From: Yamagishiella unicocca
Lineage: Eukaryota; Chlorophyta; Chlorophyceae; Chlamydomonadales; Volvocaceae
DNA: 64,000 nucleotides
Assembly: GCA_003116995.1 (NCBI GenBank)
Contig: BDSL01000050.1
Span: 186,001 to 250,000, forward strand
Reading direction: 5' to 3'
Shown: one piece after another, positions 1-12,300 of the stretch
Layout of the letters: each line of letters opens with the position of its first letter
How positions within the stretch are numbered: position 1 is the first letter of the stretch
The notes under the pieces: generated by a model
Seen by the model: only the letters and a program-made list of their open reading frames with translations
Told to the model about the DNA's origin: nothing
Databases searched by the model: none
Position numbers and translations under genes: made by a program

Positions 1-306
1 CTGATGCTCGGCTGGGCGCGGCTTGCCGTGATTGGCGCAGACCGAGACTGAACAGCTTTGGCGATGACAGCATTTGGAGATCACGTTCCCATACCGTATA
101 CCGTCCACAACAACCACGCAGTAACGCATACCCACCCAGGATGACCACCCCCACCTCGTCGACCTCCCCACCTCGTCGACCTCCCCACCTCGTCGACCTC
201 CCCACCCATACCCACCGTAAACGGCATTTCTCGCGTCCCTCCCCACCCTTACCCAGTCCTAAACGGTTTTCCTCGTGTGTACGGGTCTTCCTCTCCAGCA
301 ACCCAC
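1..306. other. Intron or 3' flank of the ORP gene, no exon identified
   Basis: The donor CAG/GTGGGT at 307-304 on the minus strand ends the last exon I can place. Below it there is a short tandem run (CCTCGTCGACCTCCCCAC, about three copies at 150-205) and no convincing acceptor followed by the usual ORP C-terminal residues. The ORF readings across it are low complexity and I do not support them as genes. Confidence 0.5.
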
Positions 307-3300
307 CTGGCGGAACCACCGCGACTGGTACTCCTGGCCCGCCTCCTTCCGCAGCCGCCGCACCGTGCGCTGCTTCTCCTCCAGACGAAGCTTCTCCTGC
401 AGGGTTGGCGGTGGGTGGGTGGGAGGTGGCGTGATGCGTACCGTGAGTGGTAGGGTGGGTGGGTGCGCTGCCAGGGAACGAGGCCACGTGCGCTGCCAGG
501 AAGCGAGACGGCAGTAAAATCCAACTCTGGGCTGGGGTGGGTAAATGGAAAACCCGTGTACGAAAGAAAACCCGTTTAGACAGACGTTTCGAGGTGCATG
601 CTGGAGAACTTGGGTGAGGAAACGAAAGACGGAGGTCGTATGTCGGCCTTCGGCGGCTGGGGTGGGGTGGGGTTCGAGGAAGACCCGTGGGGTGGGGTGG
701 GGTGGGGTGGGGTGGGGTGGGGTGGGGTGGGGTGGGGTGGGGTGGGGTGGGGTGGGGTGGGGTGGGGTGGGGTGGGGTGGGGTGGGGTGGGGTGGGGTGG
801 GGCGGGCTTACCGAAGTGGCGCGGTTCCACTCGCCCAGCTCCAGCGCGCGCATGTCGGGCCGGAAACGGGCGTCGGTGGGCGGCAGGTGCGGCACGATCG
901 GGTCGGCCGGGTCGTTCAGGCCCAGAGCGAACCTGCGCAGTGGGGCGGGGAGCAAAACACCGAGGAGGGTGAACCGAGGAAGGCGAACCGATGAATGGTA
1001 AACCGACAAATGGTGAACCGACAAGTGGTGGACTGACAAATGGTGAACCGCCGAATGGTGAACCGACAAATGGTGAACCGACAAATGATGAACCGACGAA
1101 GGTGAACCGCCGAATGGTGGACCGACACAGGAGGAGACGCGGCGCGGCATTGCGGTCCAAGAAGAAGAGGCGGGGGCCGCTGCGCCGCTCGGCCAAGGCC
1201 GGGCTACTCCTCCCGTACCGCCCACATCGCATTGCCTGGGCGGATCAGGATACGTGTTCTACGCACACGCTTCAGCACGCCGGGCACCAGAAAGGGCCTC
1301 CGAAGCTTAGCGAAGGGGGCGTCCTTACGTGGCCCCCTCTTCGCCAACCCCACCTTCGTTTTTGCAACCCCCCTTCTCGCATGCGGATCCGCCCAGCCTC
1401 AGCGCCAGCCTCAGCCCCAGCCTCAGCCCCAGCCTCAGCCCCAGCCTCGGCGCCAGAAGCCCCAGCGTATGCCAGCACCCGCGCCACACACGCATGCTCC
1501 TAGTTCACGTCCACGGGTTTTCTCGCGCACATAGCTTGATATTGATTGTTATGTAACTTTGATATATTATTGTTAAAAGTTAAAAATGTTAGAAGTTGAG
1601 AGTTAACAACAATATTAAAAGTTAAAAGTTAAATTCAGCTTTGGCTCGCCTCCGGCCCCGCCTTCCCAGACGCACTTTGTCATGCAGTACTGCTCCGTGG
1701 GGTTGGGCAGCTGCGGCTCCTTGCTCCAAATGAGCTGCGGCTCGGAGGTGGCGCCGTCGCCTCGGGCAGCTGCCGCCTCGGGCGTCAGCGCCGCGTGGAG
1801 CGTCCCCATGGAGGAGCCGGTGATGCGCCACACCTGACAGGCGGATGGTCGGAGGGTGGGTGGTTGCAAGTGCATGGACAACGACCCGTGTATGTACGAA
1901 AGGAGGAGGTTCGAGGTGGGTTGCGGCGAGTCGAGTTCCGGTCACCAGCGCCGGCTCCGTCACTCGGTGCGGTGCCGGCGCCGGCGCCGGCGCCGGCGCC
2001 GGTCCGGTGTTCTTCGCCGCCGCGTCTCCTAAAGCTCCGTGTGTTGGTACAAAGCACTCACAAGCACCGACATGCAGCACACAGCGCACCCGACATGCGC
2101 CACACAAAGCACCGACATGCGGCACACAGCGCCCAGAGCCGCACGTACGTACGGCAGCGGGACGAGCAGCCGCGCGCTAAGCGGGCCGCTGCCTGCCGAG
2201 CCCCACACAACAGGCCCCCTCGCGCTGTGTCCCCCAGGTCCCGCCCTGCTCTCTCGGCTGCGGGCCCGACGCACCTCCTTGCCACCCGAGTCGAACACCA
2301 CTCCGTCGCACTTGCCGCGCTCCTTGAGGTGGAGGAACCCGCGGCAGGGCTTGATGACCAGCCGCGAGGTGTCACCTGCGGCGGCCAGCGGTGGTTGTGG
2401 TTGCGGTTGTGGCGGGTGGTTATGGTTATGGTTGTGGTTATGGTTGTGGCGGTGGGGGTGTACATGGCAGGTGGAAGGGCGGGGCGGGGGGGGGGGGTGT
2501 TTAGGAAGCGGGGCAACAAGGTGTGTGTGTGTGTGTTTGTGCCAGGTAGGATGTGCGTCCTTCTGTCCCCCGCCCGGGCCTCTCGCGCGTGTGTCCGCGG
2601 CAGCCTCACTCCCCTCCTACATACCCGGTGTTCCCCTGCCTCCAACCGCCCAGTGCGGCTGCCCCGGCGACACGTGCTGCTCACCCGTTTGCTGGTTTCG
2701 GATCTTCATGTCGCATGACAGGTCGATCCAGAAGCGGCCGAGGATGATGTCGTTGATGACGAGGGTGCCCAGGTTGAACCTGAAGAGGTGGGTTTCGAGG
2801 GAGACCCGTGAATGCCCGAAAGAACCGTTTAGGACAGGCGTTTCGAGATGCATGCTGGAGAACTGGATTAGGGCTACTAAAGCCGAAGGTCGTAATATGA
2901 CCTTTGGCGGCTAAGCTAAAGCGGCTACGGCGAGACGACAGGAAGCGAGGACCCCACGCGACGCACGGAAACGTTTCGCAGAACCGGTTTTGGGCGCTAG
3001 AAGGAGAACTGGGGGAGGTGGTGAGCTATGAAGAGGTGGGGTGGGGGCCGAGAGGACACGCGTAAGAGGGCACGGAGGAAAGCCCCAACCGAGTAGGAGA
3101 CGTGTGGTACACTCGCGTGGCATGCATGCTGAGAGCGCTTGGTTTAGGTGTACACAGCCTCCCTCCCGTAAACTGCCTTTTTTTGCATCCCTCCCTCACG
3201 CCCCCCCCCCAGGCCACCCACCCACCTGTACTCCTCCCCAAACGCCTTCAGCTTCAGCGACATGTGGCCCGACAGGATGCAGTCGATGGTCTTGCCCCAG

Positions 3301-6300
3301 AACTTGGTCTTGGTCTCCACCTCGCCGTATAGCTCGTAGCCCTGAGGGCCTGTCAGGCGCAGCACCGTGGGAGCCCCAACGGCCGGGCGCGTCAATGGCT
3401 CCACACAAAGAACGCCCGGGGCCCTTCGGCCTCCCTGGACTCTAAAGCAGTTAAAGCAGTTAATAACTCCCAAACTGGACCTCAAACTCTGGTTCAACCA
3501 GTTCAAATGAAACACATGGGAGTTGTCTTCGGAGGTCCAGTTTTTGCCGCGGTCTGAATGGTCCATTCGCGGCGGTCGCGATCTGGGCATTTTGCAAGTG
3601 GACGCGGCCAGGCCGGTCGCCTGGTTGGCCGTGCTTGCCCTACCGCCTGGTTGGCACCCCACTGCAAGGCGAAGAGGCTCGAGGAAGACCCGTGGATGCC
3701 CGAAAAAACCGTTTAGAACAGACGTTTTGAGATGCATGCGGGAGAACTGGGTTGGGGATACTAAAGCCGAAGGTCGTAATATGACCTTTGGCGGCTAAGC
3801 TAAAGCGGCTACGGCGAGACGACAGGAAGCGTGGACCCCGCGCGACGCAAGGCGAAGAGGCTGGGCGCCTACGGCAACCTCAACGGCGTACCTCCGCCCT
3901 CCGCCACGAAGCAGGAGACGGGCGGGTGGTGGCTGACCTGCTCGCACACATACCTGAAAGAGAAGGGGGGTGGGGTGGCGTGAAAACCGGTGACACGAAA
4001 ACGACAGGATAGTGGGCGCATGGTCGGCGGACAGCGAGGATGTGGGCGCATGCTGGAGCACGCTGAAAGGGGCGGGCCGGAGGACGAGGGGCAATGCGGA
4101 GGATGCGTTGAGGCGCCATCCAATCCCCAACGGGTTGAGAGAATGTGCTCGGTGCATCTGGGTCAAACCCGCTGCCCAGTGGGGGTAAAGGATAATCCGC
4201 GAATCCACGGCCGACAAACCAAGGCGGTGCGGATGGCGGTCCAGGAGAGACGGGAGGCGAGTAGACGGAGCGCGAAGGCGCTGCTGAATTGTCGTGTTAA
4301 GGTGCTAAGGCAACGTGGGAGAAAGACAGCCAGGCATGTCGTGGCTTGCAATGAGGACCGAGCGAACGGGAGGTGCGCACTGCCGTAAGGGTACCGGCGG
4401 GGAAGCCGCAGCCACCATGTTCGGTCGTGGCTAATGTAGTAGAGATCTTAATCGGACAGCGGACAGCGGACAGCGGACAGCGGACAGCGGCCGCGCCCGC
4501 CCCCGGCCCCGTTTCCCACAGCAGCCGCACCGGGCGTTGCCGTCTGCCGCCTGCCACTCGAACGTCTCCCCCAGCAGCGGGTTGAATGGTTTGTTGTCGC
4601 GCAGCGGCTGGCTGTTGTAGCCCGCCAGCAGCCAGCAGCTGACCAGCATGAGGCGGTCCAGGCTGTCGGTGGCGGTGGCGGCGCGCTCCAGCAGGAAGCG
4701 GTTCTCGAGCACCTCGGCCATCCTGGGGGAAGGGAGGTGGCGCGGAAAGGGAGGTGGCGCGAAAAGACGCGGTTACATGACGTGTGGGAAGTGTAGGGGA
4801 AGGGGGGGGGGGGGCCCCCGCGCGAGGAAATTGTTTGACACGACGAATAATGGTGATACAAAGAAGAGAAAAGGGGTATCGTATGAGGGGGAGCCCGCAG
4901 GTCGGCACTGAAAAGTAAGACGGCTTTAGGTGATGTTTGGGAGGAGAGAAAAGGGCAGGGGGCAGGGGGCTGGTACCTTAAGGCAGGCCGCGTGCCGCAC
5001 AGGCGGCATGAGGCGGCGGCCGCGGCGAGGGCGGAGGGTAAACGCGCGAACCGATGAAGGGGGGAAGCGCGTGTGGCAGGGGCGGTGTAACCTGTTTCCG
5101 ACTGGCCAAGGTAGCAACAGGTCACTTGAGCGAGGGGGTGATGGCGGCGACCAGCCGGTGGGTCCCCCAGCCCCTCCGAACACCCATCCCGGCCACCGTA
5201 TCGTCATGAACAGCGGCTCACCTCTGCGTCATGGACAGCGGCTCGTTGATCGTGGCGGGCATGGTGATCTTGGTCAGGTCGCGGCCGATCATGTTCTTGA
5301 GGATGCTCCAGATGGAGAAGCCGCGGCCCAGCGGTTTCGGAGCGGGCAGCCGCGACCGCCCCTCGTACGGCCGCCGCGCGACCCTGGAGTCCCCGCCAGC
5401 TCCGCCGCTGCTGTTGGCGGCCTCGCTGTCGTCATCCTCGTCATCATCCAAAGTGGCGTCCGTGTCCTGCGGAGTGAAGAGTCCGGGTGGTGAGAGGCGA
5501 GGTGAGAGTCCGGGTGGTGAGAGTCCGGTCCGTAGGTATTTTATACCCGCGAATCCACGGCCGGCAAATCAAGGGCGATGAAGGGCCCACGAGTCCGGGG
5601 GCTGTAGGCTCAGCCCGTGAGGGCGTCGGCCGACAGGGCCTTACTTATGCCGTACAATCCCGACGCCCCCGGGCGTCTCCCCACGACGGCGTGCACTCCG
5701 CCTCGCCACACGTCTGTACTGCAAGAGCTGGCTGCGGCGGGAAGACCGGCCGCTCCACGCCCCAGGAGAGTTTCCCCCCTCAGCGCCGGACGACAGAGTG
5801 GAGGGGCTGAATGGACCAGAAAACCGGCGGGGTCCGAAACCGGGGTCCGAAACCGGGGTCCGAAACCCCTGAGAAAGCGGCGTCCCCTCAGCACCTCAGC
5901 ACCCCAGCACCTCCGCACATAGGGCCCCACCAAGACCCCAAGGCCGCGCGCGACTCTCACCTCGCCCTTGGTTCGCGACTTGCGCTTCCTCTTGCCGCCG
6001 TCCTCGTCCTCCTCCGCATCGGGCGGGGGCGCCGTGTCATCTGTCACCAGCTTCAGCTGCGCGGTGGTGTCGTTGGCCGCGATGTACTCCACCTGCGGGG
6101 GGTTTCGAGGAAGACCCGTGGATGCCAGGAAAAACCGTTTAGAACAGACGTCTTGAGATGCATGCTGGAGAACTGGGTTGGGGATACGAAAGCCTGGGGG
6201 GGGGGATTTAAACCGTTTTACGCAACAGGACAGGATAGTTGGCGCATGGTCGTCGGACACCAATTTTGACGGGGGGGGGGGAAAGTTGGCATAAAGACCG

Positions 6301-9300
6301 GGTACACGACAGCCAACGGCGATAACTGTTTATTAATCCTGCCCGGTATAACAGCTGGTGCGTGGGTGGGGGAAACATAGCTATGGGCGCATGCTGGAGC
6401 TCTGTGTATTGACCACCGAGAAACTCGCCCCGGGGGAGAGGATGGATAGGACCAGGCCCAGGGTATTTTCCTTCGTACACGGGTTTCCTCTCCTCTCCTC
6501 CCCTCCCTCCCCTCCCACCTGCCGCACCACCTCCAGCGCGTTCAGCACCTCCGCCTGCTGCGCCAGCTCCGCCGCGTCCTCCTCCGCGTCCTCGTCGTCC
6601 TCCTGAGGCACGACCGACCACACAGCCAGTCAGCAAGCAAGCAAGCCGACAAAGGGAGGCTCAAGTGAATGGAGCCGTCGGAGGAACTGTTGTTATTAGC
6701 ACAGTCTAAGGTGCTGCAGCCGTTAAGCACATTGGAGAGGGCGGAGCACCTCACCGCATGCGGTCGGCCAGGGTGACGAGGAATGGCAACGTCACCGACT
6801 ACCCGAAAGGAGGAAGGGCAACGTCACCGACTACCCTAGAAACCCCTGGCGGCCGCACCTCCTCCTCGTCTCCGGCGCCCGGATAGTTGCCGTGCTGCAC
6901 GTACGGCGCCTCGTCGTCGTCCACCCCTAGCCGGTGGTGGTGCATGTGGTGGGTGTCGTCGTCCAAGATGGAGTAGTCCACCCCTGCGGCGGCAGGTGAC
7001 GGCGGCGGCGGCGGCGGCGGCAGGTGACGGCGGCGGCGGCGGCGGCAGGTGAAGGCCCCGGCGGTGGCGGCAGGTGACGGCGGCGGCAGGTAACGGCGGC
7101 GGCGGCACAGGGAGGTGACGGTGGCGGCAGAGGCAGGTGACGGCGGCGGCGGCGGCGGCAGTTGACGGCGGCGGCAGGGGCGCGAGACGTGGGCCCTCCC
7201 AGGGGTCTTAGGGCACCCACCAGCCCACCCCGCCCCGCCACGCCAGACCAGACCACCCCCCACCCACCCACTGGCTTTAGTATCCCCAACCCAGTCCTCC
7301 AGCATGCATTTCAAAACGTCTGTCCTAAACGTTTTTTTCGAGCATCCGCGGGTCTTCCTCGAAACCCACCCACCATCGTCAAACGGCTCCACGACGTCGA
7401 ACGCGTCCTCATCCGCGGTGCAGGCGCTGCCGCCCTCGCTGGCCGCCTCGTCGCCCAGGATGCCGGCGGCTGCGGCCGCAGCGGCACGGGCAGCCGCCCC
7501 CGCTCCGACGGAGTTGAGGCCGGGGGTGCTGATGCCCCGCGCGCGTGCGGCGTTGCGGTGCGTGTTGGCGCGAAGGATGTTGAGCGTCCTGCGCAGCAGG
7601 CGGCGGGCGGGGTGCCGTAGCCCTAGACTCTCGCCTCTGCCTGTTGAACTTAACGCAGCTTGCCGGGGAAACATAACAGGCCCATGCCGCAAAGCCGCAA
7701 AACACGCCCCCACCCCCCGCCCGAGGTCCCCAAGAGAGCGTGAGCGCTAGATTGGGCGGGGCGCGTGGGCGCACGTGATGCCACGTGGGAGCTACCGCAC
7801 ATCCTGTAAAGACGCGCGTGAGTTGATCCGTCGACACATAGCCCCTTTACCGCCCTTACCTTGCACCCCCTACCTGTATCTCCTACTTGCACATCTTTCC
7901 ACCTATTTCCCTCTTCCCCCCACGTTGTTCCCACGGGTTTCCTCGCCAACACCCCCCTCCCCAGACCGGGTTCCCACGGGTCTTCCTCGAAACCTCCCCA
8001 GACCGCCGCCCCCCCCCGCCCTCATCCCCCTCTCCTTGGCCCGCCTGCCACGTCGGCCGCTCCCCTCTCTTCCTTACCCCACCTCGTTCCCACGGGTTTC
8101 CTAGCTAAACCGCTCCCCAATTAAACCTCATCACCTCCAAACGGCGTACCAAACCTTTTCTACTCGGCTTGACTGTCAGCGCCGACCCATGGATCTCCAA
8201 TCATTCTACCGGCCCCCCCCCCAAAACAGAACGGGCTTTCCCCACCCCACCCCACTTTTCGTATCCCCACCCCAGTTCTCCAGCATGCATCTCAAAACGT
8301 CTGTCCTAAACGGTTTTTCCTGGCATCCACGGGTCTTCCTCGAAACCCACCCCACCCCACCCCACCCCTCGCCTGCTAGCCTTGCCCCCCTGTCCCGCAT
8401 CTTCACGCCCCATATTTTCTCACTTCCTCCCTCCGTCATACAGGCCTCCGCCGTACAACGCCGTACAACGCCGTACCAGCCCGCGTCCCCGTCTCCCCGT
8501 ATATCCGTCCTCCCCTTTCCTGCCTCCGCCTCTTTCGCCGCACCGCTGGGGCCTCTTCGTTGCTTTGACCCCTGTCCACCCGCTCCGCGCCTGGATGTTG
8601 TTCCTAACGCCCCCTGCTGCCCCTTGCCCGCATGCTTCGCGTCGACCGCTTCCCCACCCGCTCTGGGCCCTGGCCAGGTGAGTTCCGCCGCTGGGTTGGG
8701 CCTCTGTTCTGGTAGTTTTTTGCTAGTCGTTGCGTTCTTGTCTGCGGGCGTCGGGACCTGCGTCTGGGCTTTCGCGTCCCCCATGGCGGCGCGGCGCGGC
8801 TTCGGCCTCCTCTCCTGGACGACCGCGGACCTTCTCTGGTAATGACCGGCTTCCTCACGCATCTGGTCGGTATTCGGGCGGGTCGGGACTGGGACTCCGA
8901 CTAGGACTGGGACTGGGACCGGACCGCGATGTCCGCTCTCCCATAGCGCACCAACTCCCACAGTTCTCTTGCTAGCGCCCAAAACCGGTTCTGCGAAAAG
9001 TTTACGTGCGTCGCGCGGGGTCCTCGCTTCCTTTCGTCTCGCCGTAGCCGATATAGCTTAGCCGCCAAAGGTCATATTACGACCTTCGGCTTTCGTATCC
9101 CCAACACAGTTCTCCCGCATGCATCTCAAAACTTCTGTTTCAAAAGATTTTTTCGGACATCCACGGGTTTCCCTCGAACCCCACCCCACCCCACCCCAAG
9201 GAAACCCCACGGGTCTTCCTCGAAACCCCAAGGAAACCCGCACCCACTTGTTAAGCGCCGCGTTCTCCGCCTCCAGCGTGGTAATCCGCACCGCATCGTT

Positions 9301-12300
9301 GTGCAGCGTGGCGCGGAAGGCGTCCACCAGGGCAGTCAGGGCGCCCGAAAGGCTGGCGGCTAGGGTGGGGGTGGGGGTGGGGGTGCAAAAAAGACTCGTT
9401 TACACGGCGTTCCCCGTAGCCCCCGCTCAGAGGACCTCCCACCCCAGGCCGCACTACATGCCGGCCATGACGCACCATCCCGCGCCTCCCCTGCTCCAGC
9501 ATGCGCCCACAACTATGTGTCCGAAGACAATGCGCCAGCTACCCTATCCATGTCGTGTAACCGGGTCTTCATGCCGGCCCCCCCCTTGCCCCCAAGCCCG
9601 CACGGCCCCCCTCCCCTCTCCTCTTCCTCGAATCCCCTCTTCTTGGCCCCCCTCCCCTTTTCCAACCGGCTGTCCAAAACGGTTTTAACTTTTTTACAAG
9701 ACGGGTTTTCTTTGCAACCCTCCCCTTTTCCTTACAACCCTCCCCTTTTCCTTACAACCCTCCCCTTTTCCTTGCAACCCTCCCCTTCTCCTTGCAACCC
9801 TCCCCTTCTCCTTGCAACCCCTTGCAACCCTCCGCCGACACGGCAGCCACGAGCTTACCCTGCGCGCCCACCGGCAGCACCACGCCCCGCCCCCGGCTGC
9901 GGTTCCGCGATAGCGCCGCATGCCGCTCGTGCGCCGCCGGGTCCGCCTCGCCCGCCGCCGCCGCCGCCTGCTCCGCCCTGCGCCCGGTCATGGACTGGCG
10001 GCCCGACCCGGGAGTCGACCGAGGGCCGCCGTCGGCGGCGGCATCCTGCGGCGGCGGCGCGCCGAGCGCGAGCGGTGACGAGGCGGCGGTGCCGCTGGGT
10101 CCCGTGTGGAGGGGGCCGTGGTCGATTTGGGGCCGCGCGCCTCGGGCGCTGAGTTGCGTCAAGGAGCCGTTGTTGCCCAGCAGCGGGCCGGGCAGGTGGC
10201 CCATGGCTTGCGGGGGGGAAAGGAGGGGGGGGCACGGGGCAGGGCAGGGCAGGTGGCCCATGGCTTGCGGGTGGAAGGAGCAGGGCACGGGACAGGGCAG
10301 GGCAGGAGCGTGGGTGGGTGGGCACCGCGGCGGGTGGTGGTGGTGTAAGATAATCCGCGAATTCACGGCCGACAAACCAAGGGCGATGAAGGTGGTGGTC
10401 CAGAGGAGAGGCGCGGGTGGGGATTGGGAGTTGGGGTTGGGGTTGGGGTTGGGTAGAGGGGTTGGGTAGAGGGGTTGGGTAGAGGGGTTGGGTAGAGGGG
10501 TTGGGTAGAGGGGTTGGGGTTGGGGTTGGGGTTGGGGTTGGGGTTGGGGTTGGGGTTGGGGTTGGGGTTGGGGTTGGGGTTGGGGTTGGGGTTGGGGTTG
10601 GGGTTGGGGTTGGGGTTGGGGTTGGGGTTGGGGTTGGGGTTGGGGTTGGGGTTGCTAATGATGGTCATCGCGGGTCCGGCTGCGGAGGGTGCGCGGTGGA
10701 GTTCATGGCTCGTTGGCTGTGCGTGAGGGTGGAGACCGGTGGGTGACAGACGGCGACGAAGCGGAAGGAAACAGGCATCAGCTTCTCGGGGAAGAAGGGT
10801 TGGTGTGGCCACGTGTGAGGCAGCTGTGTCGCGGGTGGCTGGAGAGGGACATGCGCGTGAGGGACGGAAGACATAAATTGTCGCTGGACATCGTGCATGC
10901 ACGCACGCACGCACTCATGCACGCAGCAGCAGCCGAGGTCGCCGCAAACAAAGCGACCCACCTGAAGACGCTCCAGACAAAAAGTGGCTCACAAGGCCCA
11001 GGTGGCGCTCCACCTCCGAAACCAGCGGCCCCAGCTCCGCCAGCCGGTCGTTCAGCCGCCCCCGGATGCGTCGCCGCTGGTCCGCGTCCTGATCCACAGC
11101 GCTGGATGCGGCGGAGGGTAGCGCGCCAGCCACTGCAAAGATAACCGAGGCGGGGAAGGGGGGGAGCATAAAAAGGGGGGAAGGGGGTTTGGTAAGAGAA
11201 TCCGCGAATCCATGGCCGACAAACCGAGGGGGGGGAGTTACATAAAAGAACCGGCAACTCGACTTGGGGGGCGGGGACGGGGACAGGGGGGGTACAAGGC
11301 TTGGGACGTACGAACGACAAGCGGGGCTGGGGGGCGGGTGTGGAGAGGCAGGTGCACCCACAACCCGAGGCCCCGACCTCGGCATCGACACCGACCCAGG
11401 CCGCCTGCCGCGCTGTGCCGGCAGGTCTCCGTGTCCTGCAGGGTGCGGACGACGTGGCAATGCAGCGCAGCCCGCCGTCGCTGCAGCGCCAGCCTACAAG
11501 CCGCCCTTCCACCTGCCCCCCCCCGCCCAGGCATCAACGGGTCTTCCTCGACCCCCCCCCCAGTTCTCCAGCATGCATCTCAAAACGTCTGTCCTAAACG
11601 GTTTTTTCGGGCATCCACGGGTCTTCCTCGAACCCCCCGAAGTCTATGCGCCAGTTCCAGCTATACTGCTCACGTCGCTTTTTCGCAACACACCATCCAC
11701 ACCCCGCCCCGGGGTTCCTTTTATAAAGCCCCCACCCCCGTGCATCCCAAACCCTTGTACAGCTGGTATCATGCTCTCTCTCCCTCCTCTCTCCTCGTCT
11801 CCATGGGCTTCCTCGCTACCCCACCGCCCTTGCCCCTCCATCCCCACCCCCACCGCCCGTGCCCCATCCGCCCCCACCGCCCCTTCACCCCCACGGAACC
11901 CACTCTCTTCACCCCTCACCCCCTCACCCCATGCGCCAACCATCCTGTCCCGTCGCGTAAAGCGGGTTTTACAACTCCCCCCCATCCCACACGCACCAGC
12001 TCCCGCCGCCTCTCCGCCCTCCCCGCCGCCGCCGTCAGCGTGTCCATCCCCCCCCCGCATCCCCACGCACCAGCGCCGGCCGCCTCTCCACCCTCCCCCG
12101 CCGCCGCCGTCAGCGTGTCCACCACCTCCTTGTGCTTGCGGTACGTTGCGACCGACTCGCGCAGGCAGGAGATCCACGGCTGGCGCTCCTCGGGCCGCAG
12201 CACCCGCAGGAAGATGGTGCCGCCGGGGGTGGCCAGCCGGATCTGACGCGGGTGCGAGTCGTCCTGCGTCACGGAGGCGTCGCACAGGCTCGTGCTCCAG

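Noticed and set aside
674..1001. Gly-Trp-Gly-Val repeat ORFs
   Set aside because: Translation of the GGGGT microsatellite between two ORP exons.
10437..10655. Ancient chromosome-end fusion
   Set aside because: The hexamer is not the expected algal telomere repeat, and the array grades out of a local 14-bp repeat, which suggests in-place expansion.
10363..10914. Asn-Pro repeat protein on the minus strand, and Gly-Val / Gly-Leu ORFs on the plus strand
   Set aside because: These are translations of the TTGGGG microsatellite, which lies in an ORP intron.
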